Positions 1 to 10,789 of a stretch of 64,000 nt of DNA are shown piece after piece. Origin of the DNA: Eucommia ulmoides (taxonomy: Eukaryota > Streptophyta > Magnoliopsida > Garryales > Eucommiaceae). The first letter of the stretch is position 1; the number at the start of each line of letters is the position of its first letter. The position numbers and the translations under genes are program-made. The notes under the pieces were generated by a model that saw nothing but the letters and a program-made list of their open reading frames with translations, was not told where the DNA came from and did not search any database. Location: contig CM028327.1 of NCBI GenBank assembly GCA_016647705.1, forward strand, positions 11,045,726 through 11,109,725, written 5' to 3'.

Positions 1-19
1 TACATTTTTAGACAAATCT

Positions 20-50
20 TTATTATTATTATTATTATTATTATTATTTT
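20..50. repeat. (TTA)n microsatellite
   Basis: About ten uninterrupted TTA/ATT triplets, seen directly. Confidence 0.9.
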
Positions 51-460
51 CTTTTTCACCGAGTCTCCCATCACCACTGCCTAACTGTAAATTTTAGAAC
101 ATGTAAAAACAATTGAGATCTAGCTATCAGGGAACTGAATCAAAGAAAGAAGTGCAAGCAAACATAAATTGACGGAATTGGAACCTTTTCTTTATGAGAC
201 AATGTTTCAGCAATTTGGTGAAGAAAATTGTGTTTCTGTACATATATGATGTAGTAAAAAATTCCCAATCACGTGTCAATCTCCACACGTATCAGAAAAT
301 CTTTTGTCTTCCTTTTTTACCTGCAAAACCATGAATTCTAATGGGGGACACCGGTGCAGTGTCAGCCAAAGAACTTCCGGCGTGGAAATAAATTAATCTG
401 AATATAGTGAGAATAAATTGCACACTTCAATCAGAATCTCTATTACTAGTTACCCTTTTC

Positions 461-470
461 CCTTTTTATA
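461..470 (-). promoter_or_regulatory. Probable LTR TATA box (element A)
   Basis: TATAAAAAGG on the minus strand lies about 435 bp inside the LTR from its minus-strand start at 904. The position and strand suit transcription of the minus-strand element. No experimental evidence is available. Confidence 0.35.
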
Positions 471-904
471 GGGTGATCTGTTTTTTATCTCTTGAATGGA
501 AATATTATTCAGTTGCTCGTATTTCTCTATCGTTACGTATAATAGTCATTATCCCCGTATTTAAGGGAGAATATCTGTAACGGTCCCCATTAATCACGGG
601 CTGTTACAGTCAATTCAGACATATTCTAATGTATACAGGTTTAGACCAAAACTCTGAAATAACTGGTTTCCTCTTTAGCTTTTGACACCTTAGGCTTATA
701 CATATCCAATTATATGCCTTATCATGTGGCCGCCCATATATTCATATAGATCACTAAATCAGTGTTTGAATCATGGACTTATGCTGTCCCAGCCCACTTA
801 ATAGGCGGGTTTACCTGACTCCAATTCGGAGCCCATATAACGAATCTGATCCGTTTAGGATTTTATACCTAGGTCAGTTCGGGGCTAGAGTTTTACACAC
901 ATCA

Positions 905-921
905 TTTGTCCTCCTTACTTT
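905..921 (-). other. Polypurine tract of element A
   Basis: On the minus strand this stretch is purine-rich (contains AAGGAGGACAAA) and abuts the TG that opens the putative 3' LTR. That is the place where plus-strand priming occurs in LTR retrotransposons. It is inferred from position and composition only. Confidence 0.4.
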
Positions 922-1043
922 CGCAACGATTTAGACGAAGAGAAACGAAACATTACTTCTTCTTTGAGTAAGTTCTTACTTATATCCCTTCGATTCTCGA
1001 TATTTTTCTTCGCATTTTGAGTTGTTATTCATTATTTTACAAA

Positions 1044-3112
1044 ATGTCATCAAATCAATCAATTAACTCCATCGAAGCAGGCTCATCATCAAATCCTGCA
1101 ATGGAACAGACGGCGACTGCCCAAGCTCCTTCGCATTCTAACCCTAATATAGATCTAGAAGCAAGTAAGTTTCCAATAGAATGGCTTTCAGCATTTAGGG
1201 AACAATATAGTATTCCTTTATCGGTGTCGATTAGGGTTCCATGTAAGGATGATCGTCCTCAAGATTCCAGAGAAAATGAGGTTTGCCTTTATCTCTAGAT
1301 GTTCGAGTATGGACTCACTCTTCCTTTTTCCTCACTCCTCCGTAATCTTTTTCGCCAAATGGAAATTACTCTAGCTCAGCTAACTCCAAGCAGTTTTCAC
1401 CAAATTATGGGAGTTATAGTTCTTGTTAGACGAAATAACGTTACCTTTTCTGTTGATATAATTAGATGCATTAGCCAACTTAAATACCTTGCCAAAATCG
1501 ATAGACATTACCTTTCTATCCCCAAGGAATTTTCGTTTCTTATAAACCTTCCAGTGAAGGTCAGAAACTCAGTCTCACTCCAAAACTAAAAGAAGAATTG
1601 AATAGACTTCTATTCCCCAATGACCTCCTTTACAGAGAATTAGCATATTGGTCAATCATCTGACCTACAATGGATCCATCTCGTCTTTAAGAATTAGCTG
1701 AACTTCAGATTAATACCCGAAAAAGAAAAAAATCGACAAAGAGACTCGCCAAAAAGACTGATCAATCATCATCCCAGCCTCCTTGCAATGTTGCTAGCAG
1801 CCCAACCATCCGTTAAGTCATTTCTCATGATGACCCTAAAGTAGCAGTATCGGATGATGACTATCAACCTCTCATCCTTCATCAAAGAGGCGTTAATCCT
1901 ATCGCAGTTCCATCTTTGGTTCGCACCACTGAACAAGCTCAAGGTAAACCATCTTCTGCTTCCAGGTTAGCTTCTCTTTCTAGATCAGCTAATATCCCTG
2001 CCCAGAACCTTCTGCTGCCGATCCTCCAGTTGTTGATCCTCCTACAGCTAGTCATCAGTCCTCCCCAGTCCCTACTTCCAGCCAAAGAACTTGTCGAGGA
2101 ATAAGTAAACAACAAATATGCCAGCTTATTGATGAAGTTGGTCCTTCTGTTCCAGGTCGTCATGCTATTTTCGACGACGCCATTAAATTCCTTTATGATC
2201 AATCATGGGACAAAGGCAAGAAAATGACTAAAGGCAAGAACAAACCCAAAATCTTTCGAATGGTGATCTGTGCCTTTCTCCATGTATTTGAACTATTTTA
2301 GTCTATCTTTACTAAGTAATCTGAATGTTTGACCTCATCTAATAACAACCTTATCATATTGGTATATGCATATGTCCTCCGCTCAAGTCAATTGTGCTGA
2401 GGACAAGAACGAGCTGGATGCCCAATTGATGCATCAAATGAATGAGCTCAGCAAGGTTGAGGCCAAGGTACAAGATTTGGAAAATGAGAAGTTAAGGCTT
2501 GCCACCGATCTTGCCTTGTCCAGATCTTCTCAAGAACAGTTCAGGGCTGAATTGCAATCTGCCAACGAACAAAGGGAGGCTATCCAAAAGAGTAATGCAC
2601 TTTTCTGCTCTGAGAATAGCGAGCTTAAGACATCAATTACTGTGATCAAAGAATAATGCATGTCTCTCAAAAACGAATCCCGCAACCTTTCAGAGGAACT
2701 TGCCTCAGTCCGTCTGATAATTGACTAGAAAGATGTCGAGATCAAAGAAAAAGATGCTGCCCTACAGAGAAATCATGATCAGTTCCAAGAGAAAGAGGTT
2801 TTTCTTCAAAGGCTTCATTCTAAAAAAACGCAAATGTCTGTTGAGTTGTCTGCTGCACAAGAGAAGGCCAAAAAAGACATTGACAACCTCTGATCTTCTT
2901 TCAAGAAAGAATCAAAGAGGTTTCAAAAGGTCGGATTTACTTTCTGCCAAAGGCTGGTGTCAGATGAGCTTCCTGAGGCCGATCTCTCCTTCCTAGATCT
3001 TGATGACAAAACAGAAGAAGTAACCAAAGAACATCAAGATTTACCCAATTCAACAGCCGAGCTGCCAACAGAGAGCTCAACACAGAATGTTTTTCCTGAT
3101 AACACTAACTAA
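1044..3112 (+). pseudogene. Antisense extra ORF of Tat element: Transposase_28-like N-terminus plus coiled coil
   Basis: Two in-frame open segments (1,044-1,298 and 1,299-1,589) are separated by a single TAG. Together they resemble the plant 'putative gypsy type transposon' domain (Pfam Transposase_28, PF04195): a basic/hydrophobic core, then a segment with GLTLPFSSLLRNLF and QLTPSSFHQI. Downstream, after frame changes, come a low-complexity Ser/Pro segment, a strongly heptad-like coiled coil (2,366-2,656 and 2,721 onward) and an acidic tail stopping at 3,110. The ORF lies on the strand opposite to the integrase of element A, between integrase and 3' LTR. From published work on Tat-lineage elements I recall antisense additional ORFs at this position. 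At least one stop and two frame changes make this copy non-functional. The domain call is by eye; an HMM search would settle it. Confidence 0.55.
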
Positions 3113-3568
3113 TAACTCAGCGAAACTTTGGTCAAATCAATTGATTGTTGCCAATCTACACCTTTTTTTTTTTATTTTAATTTCATATCTTTTTACCTTT
3201 ATATTATATTGGTCTGTAATTAACTTTATTAATGACCATATATTTGATCATCATGACTTGTAACTGAACAGTCACCGCTGTTACAATTTTCAAGATTTTG
3301 TGTGATGATTACAGTACGTTTTTATCAGCGCACGTCTCTTCCTTATTTAATGTGTGTGTTTTTCGATGCTTCAACTATCTTCTCCAATTCCTCTTGCTTG
3401 ACTATTTAAAGGCACCACGGATTTTTCATATCTTCATGAAACCATTCTTTAACAGCCATGGGCTCCACCATATAGATTAACAGCCCTTCTGCCTATTCAA
3501 GAATCCAAGTTGAGAGACACAACAAGATCGAACTAGGAAAGCACTTTTGTTCTTTGATATAGACAGCC

Positions 3569-3922
3569 ATGAACGCCAGAGATGAGTATCCACGCCATCG
3601 CTCTATGGAAGAAGCTTCTGCCATCTTCGCAGTTATGGAATCGACCCATTTCCAAGTCGTATCTCACTATCTTGAAGTGAAAGATGAATTGAAAAATGTT
3701 GAAAAGAGCAAAAAGGATCTAGTCGCTAACTTCAACTACCAGAAGCTTTACGCTAATGCTATGAAAGCGAAAAGGGATACACTCCTGAAGAAGAATGAGG
3801 AGAAGAGGGAAAACATTCATGAACTGATCCGAAAACTCAACCAATATGAAGATCATGAATTTTTCCTTTCCAACCTCGACTCGAAGGATCTTAACTCTCT
3901 TGCTTCTATAGAGTCGGACTGA
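3569..3922 (+). CDS. Small coiled-coil protein, second antisense ORF of element A
   Basis: A 117-codon ORF starts at an ATG (MNARDEYPRHRS...) and ends at 3,922. It is highly charged and predicted by eye to be helical/coiled-coil over roughly residues 28-95 (many Lys/Glu with Leu spacing). No enzyme motif is visible. It follows the Transposase_28-like ORF on the same strand and is antisense to pol. It may be a separate small gene of the retroelement, or a last exon of the ORF upstream (the 3,113-3,568 gap is AT-rich and could be an intron). I do not recognise a family and infer no function. The intact frame is notable in an otherwise decayed element. Confidence 0.4.
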   Translation: MNARDEYPRHRSMEEASAIFAVMESTHFQVVSHYLEVKDELKNVEKSKKDLVANFNYQKLYANAMKAKRDTLLKKNEEKRENIHELIRKLNQYEDHEFFLSNLDSKDLNSLASIESD

Positions 3923-4269
3923 AGAAAAAGAAGAAAAAAAAACTTTTTTTTTTTTAAGAACAGTTTGTATCTGTTCTTTTTATTTATTTATTTTTAAAAA
4001 AACCCATGTATCATTTTTCCTTATAATATGAATGGGTTTTTATATATAATGATACCTTGTCAGCTCTCATTCGTAACATAATTAGGATACATAACTTAGT
4101 GACGAATCTTTGAACAAGCATATGATAGTAGAAGGATAAACTCTGGAATAATACCTCATCTGCCCTCCTCTGAGTATTAAACTTAGTGACTTGTTGGGAC
4201 ACAATACCCGTTTGTACTGAACTACTCAGATAGGAACTTGAAAACTTAAGTGCTTGCTAAGCCAATACA

Positions 4270-4985
4270 CACTAATAGAATGTTGAGTTGAACTCTGAGT
4301 TGAAGAACTCAGTTGTCTACTGGGCTTAGGTGCCTAGTTAAATGTTGAGCTAATGTGTTCAGTTAATTCAGAGTTGTTAAAGGCAGTTGTATGCTGGGCT
4401 GAAGAGCCTATTTAAATGCTAAGCTAATATGCTTAGTTAAATTCTGAGTTGAAGAACTCAGTTGTAAGCTGGGCTGATGTGCCTAGTTAAATGTTGAGCT
4501 GTTGGCTCAGTTAAATTCTGAGTTGAAAAACTCAGTTGTTTGTTGGGCTGAGGTACCCAGTTAAATGCAGAGTTGATGTGCTCAGTTATATTCTGAGTTG
4601 AAAAACTCAGTTGTTTGCTGGGCTTAGGTGCCCAGTTAAATGCTGAGCTGATGTGCTCAGTTAAATTATGAGTTGAAGAACTCAGTTGTAAGTTGGGCCG
4701 AGGTGCCGAGTTAAATGCTGAGTTGTGGCTCATTTAAATTCTCAGTTGAAAAACTCAGTTGTTTGTTGGGCTGAGGTGCCCAGTTAAATACTGAGCTAAT
4801 GTGCTCAGTTAAATTCTGAGTTGAAGAACTCAGTTATTTGTTGGGCTTAGGTGCCTATTTAAATGTTGAGTTGTTGGCTCAATTAAATTCTGAGTTGAAG
4901 AACTTAGTTGTTTGCTTGGCTTAAGTGCCCAGTTAAATGTTGAGCTGATGTGCTTAGTTAAATTCTGAGTTGAAGAACTCAGTTA
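4270..4985. repeat. Tandem array of 25-bp hairpin monomers in about 74-bp triplets
   Basis: The ~74-bp unit recurs about nine to ten times. The anchor CTGAGTTGAAGAACTCAG (or its close variants) recurs near 4,295, 4,444, 4,519, 4,593, 4,668, 4,741, 4,817, 4,890 and 4,966. Each unit is three ~25-bp monomers separated by a GTTAAAT/GTTGTTT linker. Each monomer holds an inverted repeat: CTGAGTT/AACTCAG, TGGGC/GCCCA and TGAGC/GCTCA. The array sits between the integrase 3' end and the antisense ORFs of element A. Tandem repeats in the 3' untranslated region are known for Tat-lineage elements and can seed satellites. Confidence 0.9.
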
Positions 4986-5120
4986 AAAAACACAAATCTC
5001 ATGAAATTAAACATTTATTTATTTTATTTAAAAATGCATTTAGAAGACAACTTATTTAGAAAGAAACAGAGATTAAAGATAAAGAACTCATACATAATTC
5101 TTCCGTAAATGGAATACATT

Positions 5121-6045
5121 CTATGGTCTAGGAACAACAACTCCATCAAGTTCTTCAAGCCAATAAATTCCTTGTCTATTAACTTTAATGATGCAATAAG
5201 GGCCCTCCCAGTTTGGAGCAAGCTTTCCCAGGCGAGCTTCTGGTTGGTGAGGCATTACCCGTTGAAGTACCAAGTCTCCAATGATGAAACTCCTTGGGCG
5301 AACTGCATGATTAAATATGCATGCCATCTTAGTCTTGTAAGTTGTCATACGCATTAATGCCTTATCACGTTTTTCTTCAAGTTGATCCAATTCCTCTTGT
5401 TTGCAGCCTTCATTCTTCCTTAAATCAGCAGTAGCAACTCTTCTTGTTGGCACCCCAATCTCAACTGGAATGACAGCTTCAGTTTCATAAGTTAAAGAAA
5501 ATGGTGTTTCTCTTGTTGTAGATGTCGAGGTGGTGCGATAAGCCCATAAAACTCCAGGAAGTTCTTTCAGCCATTTGTCTTTAGCATCATCTAGGTGTTT
5601 TTGAGTGCCTCTTTAATTGAACGGTTGGTCACCTCTGTTTGTCCATTTGCTTGAGGATATGCCGGACTGGATGTTCGATGTTGTATCTTGAGCTCATTGT
5701 ACATCCTGCCAACTTTTCCTTCAATAAATGGAGTTCTATTGTTGGATATAAGAACAGCAGGTATGCCAAAATGACAAATGACTTGTTTCCACAGAAAATT
5801 CTTTACTTCATTTTCACCCACGGTTACAAAAGCCTCTACTTCAACCCATTAGGTAAAATAGTCTATCACCACCAACAAGTATTTTTTGTTTCTAGGAGCT
5901 GGAGTAAAAGGACCCAAAACATCCATTCCCCACTAAAACAACGGCCAAGGACTAGTGATTGGAGTTTGTTGCTAAGCTAGGACCTTGATATCATTAGAGA
6001 ATCATTGGCACTTGTCTCACTTTCGTACAAATTCTACTGCATTAG
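5121..6045 (-). pseudogene. Integrase core and C-terminus, Tat-lineage Ty3/gypsy (element A, part 2)
   Basis: On the minus strand, 6,045 to 5,121 encodes the DNA-integrating enzyme of element A. It starts mid-protein after the zinc-binding domain, runs through the DDE core (a WGMDVLGPF-type first-Asp region about 5,930; a HFGIPAVLISNNRTPF second-Asp region about 5,760; SPAYPQANGQTEVTNR about 5,640) and ends with a C-terminal segment (GKLAPNWEGPY about 5,205). Several stops and frame changes are present, and the second catalytic Asp of the usual SDNG/SDN motif reads SNN. The N-terminal part lies at 25,181-25,456 beyond element B. The reading frame continues across the 5-bp target duplication, which shows the two halves were once one gene. 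Non-functional. Confidence 0.85.
6041..6045. repeat. Target-site duplication of element B, left copy (ATTAG)
   Basis: ATTAG precedes the 5' LTR start (TGTAAGACC at 6,046). The right copy after the 3' LTR is ATCAG (25,181-25,185), one mismatch. Confidence 0.75.
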
Positions 6046-6480
6046 TGTAAGACCTCAATCATAGCATGTACGTCATTTTAGTTACATTTTAGAGTAACTG
6101 AAAAAATTCGGGATGAAATTGGGTCAATTAAAATTCAAAATAAAAATTTAGGGGTCAATTTGCAAATTTAGAAAATCATCTATCCAAAAATTTACATTTA
6201 ACTTTTGAATTAAAACTTTTGGGAGTGAGATTGCAATTTAGAAAATGTTGAGGGTGAAATTACCATATTAAACTCTTATAAATGGTGAATTGAACTTAAA
6301 ATATGATTTTTAGAAATTAGGGGGAGAGAGAAGAGTAATTTAGGCAAAGGGGTTCTAGAAACATATAGAAATCCAATCTCTCTTACTGACTGTTGCCGTG
6401 AGATCAACCGATGGGCAGAGGATTTGGGAAGTGGACCACGTGGCTTGAAAGGAGAGAATTCTTGTCTACTAATTACATGC

Positions 6481-6531
<51 letters not shown>

Positions 6532-6552
6532 CATACATATATATATATATAT
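6481..6552. repeat. (TA)n microsatellite in LTR
   Basis: Runs of AT separated by single C interruptions. In the 3' LTR the equivalent TA tract is where the Helitron-like block has inserted. Confidence 0.9.
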
Positions 6553-8159
6553 TCATGCCCGCAGGGTGAAAGGAGAGAAAAAAATTGGAATCAAAGACAG
6601 AAAATCTAGAGAGAGAGAGAGTTCGGCCGGTGCTCTCATGAGTGAAGGTGTGTATTCCGATCGTCGTCGAAGAGGGTGTCACCATTCGGGCCGGTGGTGT
6701 GTGTGTTGCAGCTGTCGTGGGTATGTGGGAATTCTTCAGTGTGTAGGTGATTGGATGAGTGGGTGTGTGTCGGTGGAATCCAAACAGAAACAGAGGAAGA
6801 AAAGAGGTCCGCCGGTGGGTGTCATTCGTTGCCGTTTATTTAGTAAGTGGGTGTGGGCGTTTGGTCGTCGTTGGTAAGGGCGTGTCTGTGTGTGTGTCTG
6901 TCTTTGTATGCCCAACAACATGTGTAAGTGTGTGGGTGTGTTTAGGTATGGATCGCCGACATGAATGGTGATCATTCGGCGGAGGGTCGCTGTGTTTATC
7001 ATGTGTGTTTGTTGTTGTGTATGTATGAGTGTGGTAGGTTCGATCAGTAATGTTTGGTCGACGATAGGTGTTCGGTCGTCGGTAGGGGGGGTCAGTAATT
7101 CGGCCGGTCGGAGAGTTAGAGAGAGAGAAGGTGGGTTTCGGTTTAGGTGTGTGATCCGTTCGGTTGGGTGGTATGGGTATGATTGTTGCAATCATGGGTT
7201 GGCTAAAAGAAAGCGGAAGCAGAAAACGAAGAGAGAGAAAGAGAGCCATCGTCATCGGTTGTGTGCGTCGATCGTCGGGCAGTCGTGTGCATGTGGGTAT
7301 GTTGTTTGGTCGGAGGGCGTGTGTGCGTGGTGTGTGGGTGATTGTTGGTGTAGGGCGGCCGACGGTGAGTAAGATCGCCAGAATGGATAGTAGAGAGAGA
7401 AAGGAGCGTGGTCGGCTGGGGCTGTAACAGGAACCGAAACAGGAAACAGAAGCCAAAATAGTGAAAAAATAAAAGAAATGAAGAAAAAGAAAAAAAAAAA
7501 TGGGGAATTTACACAAACAACCCCACTGAAAATCAAAAACTCATCTCGTGGTCGCCAAACGATTCGAAAACAGGTGAAATTTCAATCGATTATTAATTTT
7601 TGTTAAATTAAATTTTATTTAGCGTTACAAATCCTAAAATCGTAATAATTTCATAACGATTAATTAATTTTAATTACGTGGTACATAAAATAGTAACGAT
7701 TCGGAATATAGGGTTTACATTGCATGATTCAGATGTTTTAGACAAGATATTAATTTAGGCTCTGTCGCTGTTAGGCTCGCAGGCACCGGTGTCCCGATAG
7801 AGTGTGGTCAGTGAAGGTTTTGGAGAGCGGATAACGAGGTGAGTGTACTGTCTTCTTGCCAAACTATTTTTATATATATATGTATGATGAAATATTGGTT
7901 TAGTTAAACTATACGATTTTATAAATTATATGGATCAAATAGGTATTTGGGTGAGTTGGTAAAATGAATTTTCGGGGTATTGTGTTGGTTTCTAAAAGAA
8001 AGTGAAAAGTAACTGGTTTTCTAAGAATGTTTGGTCTTCTAAAAACTAAGGTGGGAGAAATGATTTTTATTGAAATCGGTGGTACAAAGGTGGAAAAATG
8101 GGTTTTACTGAAATTGGTGGTACCTTTAAAAAGGCGGGTGAAAAACGTGATTTTGAAAA

Positions 8160-8346
8160 TTCTCCCCGAAAGGGATGTGGCTTATATTCTCCCCATAAGG
8201 GGTGTGGATTTTTGACGATATAGAGTGAAAATATATTTCTTCTCGTAAAGGATGTGGATTTTTAACTATACTGATGATTTTGACGATATCATAGTTGTTC
8301 TCCCCAAAAGGGGTGTGGATTATAGTTCTCCCCAAAAGGGGTGTGG
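8160..8346. repeat. Tandem CCCC-loop-GGGG hairpin motifs in 5' LTR of B
   Basis: The motif TTCTCCCCNAAAGGGGTGTGGAT recurs at about 8,160, 8,188, 8,240 (decayed), 8,299 and 8,326. Each good copy can fold as CCCC/GGGG with a four-base loop such as GAAA, ATAA or AAAA. The 3' LTR copy (21,723-21,985) has about eight copies, so the block expands or contracts. Confidence 0.8.
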
Positions 8347-9020
8347 ATATTTCGTAGGAAGGCATTCCTACGGATGTTACGGTACCGTTGCAACTCCAGA
8401 TCGTGAGGTTAAAACGATCACTATGAATAGCCAGTGTGTGTTGTGGTGGAGTGGTGGTTTGAGATGTGTATTTGAGATGTGATGTTTTACTTATATTGGG
8501 TGATTTATTATTTATTATGGTGATTGGTATTATTTTACTAGATGGGATGGAATGGAACTTATATTTATTGCTTTATTTTCACTGCTTATATTATGGAGAA
8601 TTTTACTAGTTACGTGTTGTTTCTATACTCACGCTTAATCCATTTAGATGTTGTAGAATGAATTATTATTATAAAATATTTTTAATAAGAAGGCAGTACA
8701 CTCGCAGGTAAAATAACTAGGAGTCGGTCGGTCCCCCACCGACACTAGATAGAGTTATACGGGTCCCTCAAATGAGTCATTTGAGGAAAATTTTGGAGGC
8801 GAAATACCAGAAATAAAATCTAAGTGAGGTTCAGTGGATTTGTTTGATTGTATTTATATTCAGGATGGTGTATCCCTATCAGATCTGACTATTATATATG
8901 TTGTATAGATTTACAATTTTGTTATTGACGTATTGAGGTTGGCTAGTCAGTTGGGCGGTGTCATGTCTATGTCACGTCGGCCCTACATGACGGGTGTCCG
9001 GGGTGGAGTGTGACAATTTT

Positions 9021-9033
9021 GGTATCAGAGCCT
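9021..9033 (+). other. Primer-binding site, initiator tRNA-Met type
   Basis: TGGTATCAGAGCC begins four bases after the 5' LTR end. It matches the known complement of the 3' end of plant initiator tRNA-Met. Confidence 0.9.
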
Positions 9034-10600
9034 AGATTATAGGTTCTGTAGACTTGTCAATAATTGTGTCAGTAGAGGACCATGATATAGGAGGACATGT
9101 CAGTCGTCCAATCAATAGGGGACATGAGATAGGGTGTCAATAGGTAAGTTCGGTACATGAGTGTTAGTTCTTCCGTTGCATTAATTAGTACATTGGCATC
9201 GTGCCTAGTGGGTTGTCTGGCAAGCAAGTAGTGATACGACAAAACGGTGATATTGTTAGTTGGTGGATTTGAGTGACGTTGTGTTGTTGGTAATGGTAAT
9301 GGGTAAATTGCAATCATGGAAGTATAAATAGTTAAAAATGTTAGATTTTATTTAAGACACAACTATTTGCATATGATGTAACGATGAGATACTTATGGGT
9401 AGTACTTAGTAAGTCATTATTAAAATAGTAGATAATATAGCAAAACTCATGTAAGTTGGAAAATTAAATGACATTCAAATGAGTATAACATCGCCTTCTA
9501 AGCAATATGGAAGTCATATTACAATGATATTGAAAGAAAGTTCTATTAGTTGGAAACTAAAGATGTGAGAAACGGTGACGAGAAGGTAGTACGTTCAAGA
9601 TTGACGGGAAGGTAGAGCAAAAGCTTATGGAACTCGTAGATATAGCAAGCGTAATTGAAAATAATCTATAGGAAGTAACCGGGAATTGTGAGTCTGGGAT
9701 AAAAATAAGTGCGAAAAAAAAAAAAAACTCCATTTGTATGAGGTGGAATCACATCTTAGGAGAATCCAAGGGTGTATTGTCAGGAAGATGTCACTAGTAC
9801 CCCCCCCCCCCCCCCCCCAATTAGTTTAATAGTGGGTCCAGGAGGTCAGAAAAAGGTGTTAAAGAAAGGATATCAAAAATTCGGTACGTAGGAGCTAGGC
9901 ATCAAACAAAACATGTTCAGGCAGTGGATAATGTAGCAGCTAGGGATTTTCCCTAAATAAGTTCTGAGAGCTGTCGGGGTGCTGGTAATTTTGATTAATA
10001 AATGAGGTTGTTGAAAAAAATAATTTCTATAAGATTAAGGATGTGAACGTCTGGCTCATTAAATTAGTTAGATATAATCATGTTGTGAAAATTATAATCT
10101 TGGGATTTTAAAAGTGTTCACCATGATGTAGGAGAAAATTTAGTAAATTGATTTAAGTCGACGATTGATTACACTCAGTTGAGTTTAAATGATCTCAGTG
10201 GTAAGTAATTAACAATTGGTTGAAAATTGGGAATTTGGGTAAGTTAGTTTTCAGTTTAGGAAGTCTTTACACGAGAAGCCTTGTGACGGCCCTGGGAAAC
10301 CAGGTCGTTACAATAAATTGGACTATCAATTTATGATTAGCGTACACCTGGTGTTTTCTCCATGAAAATCCGGTATTGGTGACTCATCGATTGGAATTGA
10401 TGGTTTGTTTAATCAACCATGAAAGACTAGGGTGTTTCCTTAATTAGCTTTTGTTGGGGATACTACTAGTTGGAGGTTAGAGAAGATGAGGTGGTGAAAA
10501 CGACAATCGGGTAGAAAGCAAGAAAGAGTAAGGAAAGTATCTCTAAATTGTGTTGTTGATGCTGCGAGAAAAGCAATCGCATGCCAAGTAGTAGGTGATT
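9034..10600 (+). pseudogene. Decayed gag region of element B
   Basis: No long frame survives. The stretch is recognisable because the first ~270 bp after the primer site are closely similar to the same place in element D (30,961 onward). A short coding fragment near 10,520-10,590 is shared with element D (32,330-32,400). A run of 19 C lies at 9,800-9,818. No protease motif is seen, and the region from gag to the RT core has probably been lost by deletion. Confidence 0.6.
9800..9818. repeat. Poly-C run
   Basis: Nineteen consecutive C, seen directly. Confidence 0.85.
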
Positions 10601-10789
10601 ATTATCGCTTGAGGAAGAGGTTCTATGATTATACCCACCCCATTGATCTGATTGACCCGCGAGAAGCTAAAATTCGAGAAGACTGATAACTGTGAGCGTC
10701 ATTACCGATTCATGAATTTGAGTTAGTAGTAAGTGTGGTTGCTATAAAATTTGAGAAACCCTACCTATATGGAGAGATTTGTGGAATAT

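Larger units (their letters stand above)
1..904 (-). mobile_element. 3' LTR of Tat-lineage element A (left edge not defined)
   Basis: This is inferred to be the LTR that follows the minus-strand integrase and 3' region of element A. Its inner boundary is placed at CA (903-904). On the minus strand this reads as an LTR beginning TGATGTGTG, directly preceded by a purine-rich tract (905-921) that fits a polypurine tract. A TATA-like box on the minus strand (TATAAAAAGG at 461-470) fits an LTR promoter. No second copy of this LTR is in the window, so its length and outer end cannot be set. No coding capacity is seen. Confidence 0.5.
6046..9016 (+). repeat. 5' LTR of element B
   Basis: Runs from TGTAAGACC to GTGTGACA and is followed after four bases by the primer-binding site. 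It contains a (TA)n tract (6,481-6,552), a GT-rich stretch (about 6,640-7,430), a tandem hairpin block (8,160-8,346) and a near-invariant block around 8,370-8,430. At about 2.97 kb it falls in the long-LTR range known for Del/Tekay-type chromoviruses. The many open frames in the GT-rich part are low-complexity and not genes. Confidence 0.9.

Noticed and set aside
578..608. CTGTAAC...GTTACAG inverted repeat as a terminator or operator
   Set aside because: Short arms with mismatches inside an LTR; nothing else supports a function.
4270..4985. CRISPR-like repeat-spacer pattern
   Set aside because: The spacers are themselves copies of the same hairpin monomer, and the setting is a plant retrotransposon.
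6736..7516. Long minus-strand frames rich in Thr/His/Pro in the GT-rich part of the LTR (also 20,148-20,564, 20,660-21,160 and 22,517-23,017)
   Set aside because: They mirror GT/GA-rich low-complexity DNA, have no domain, and recur only because the LTR is duplicated.
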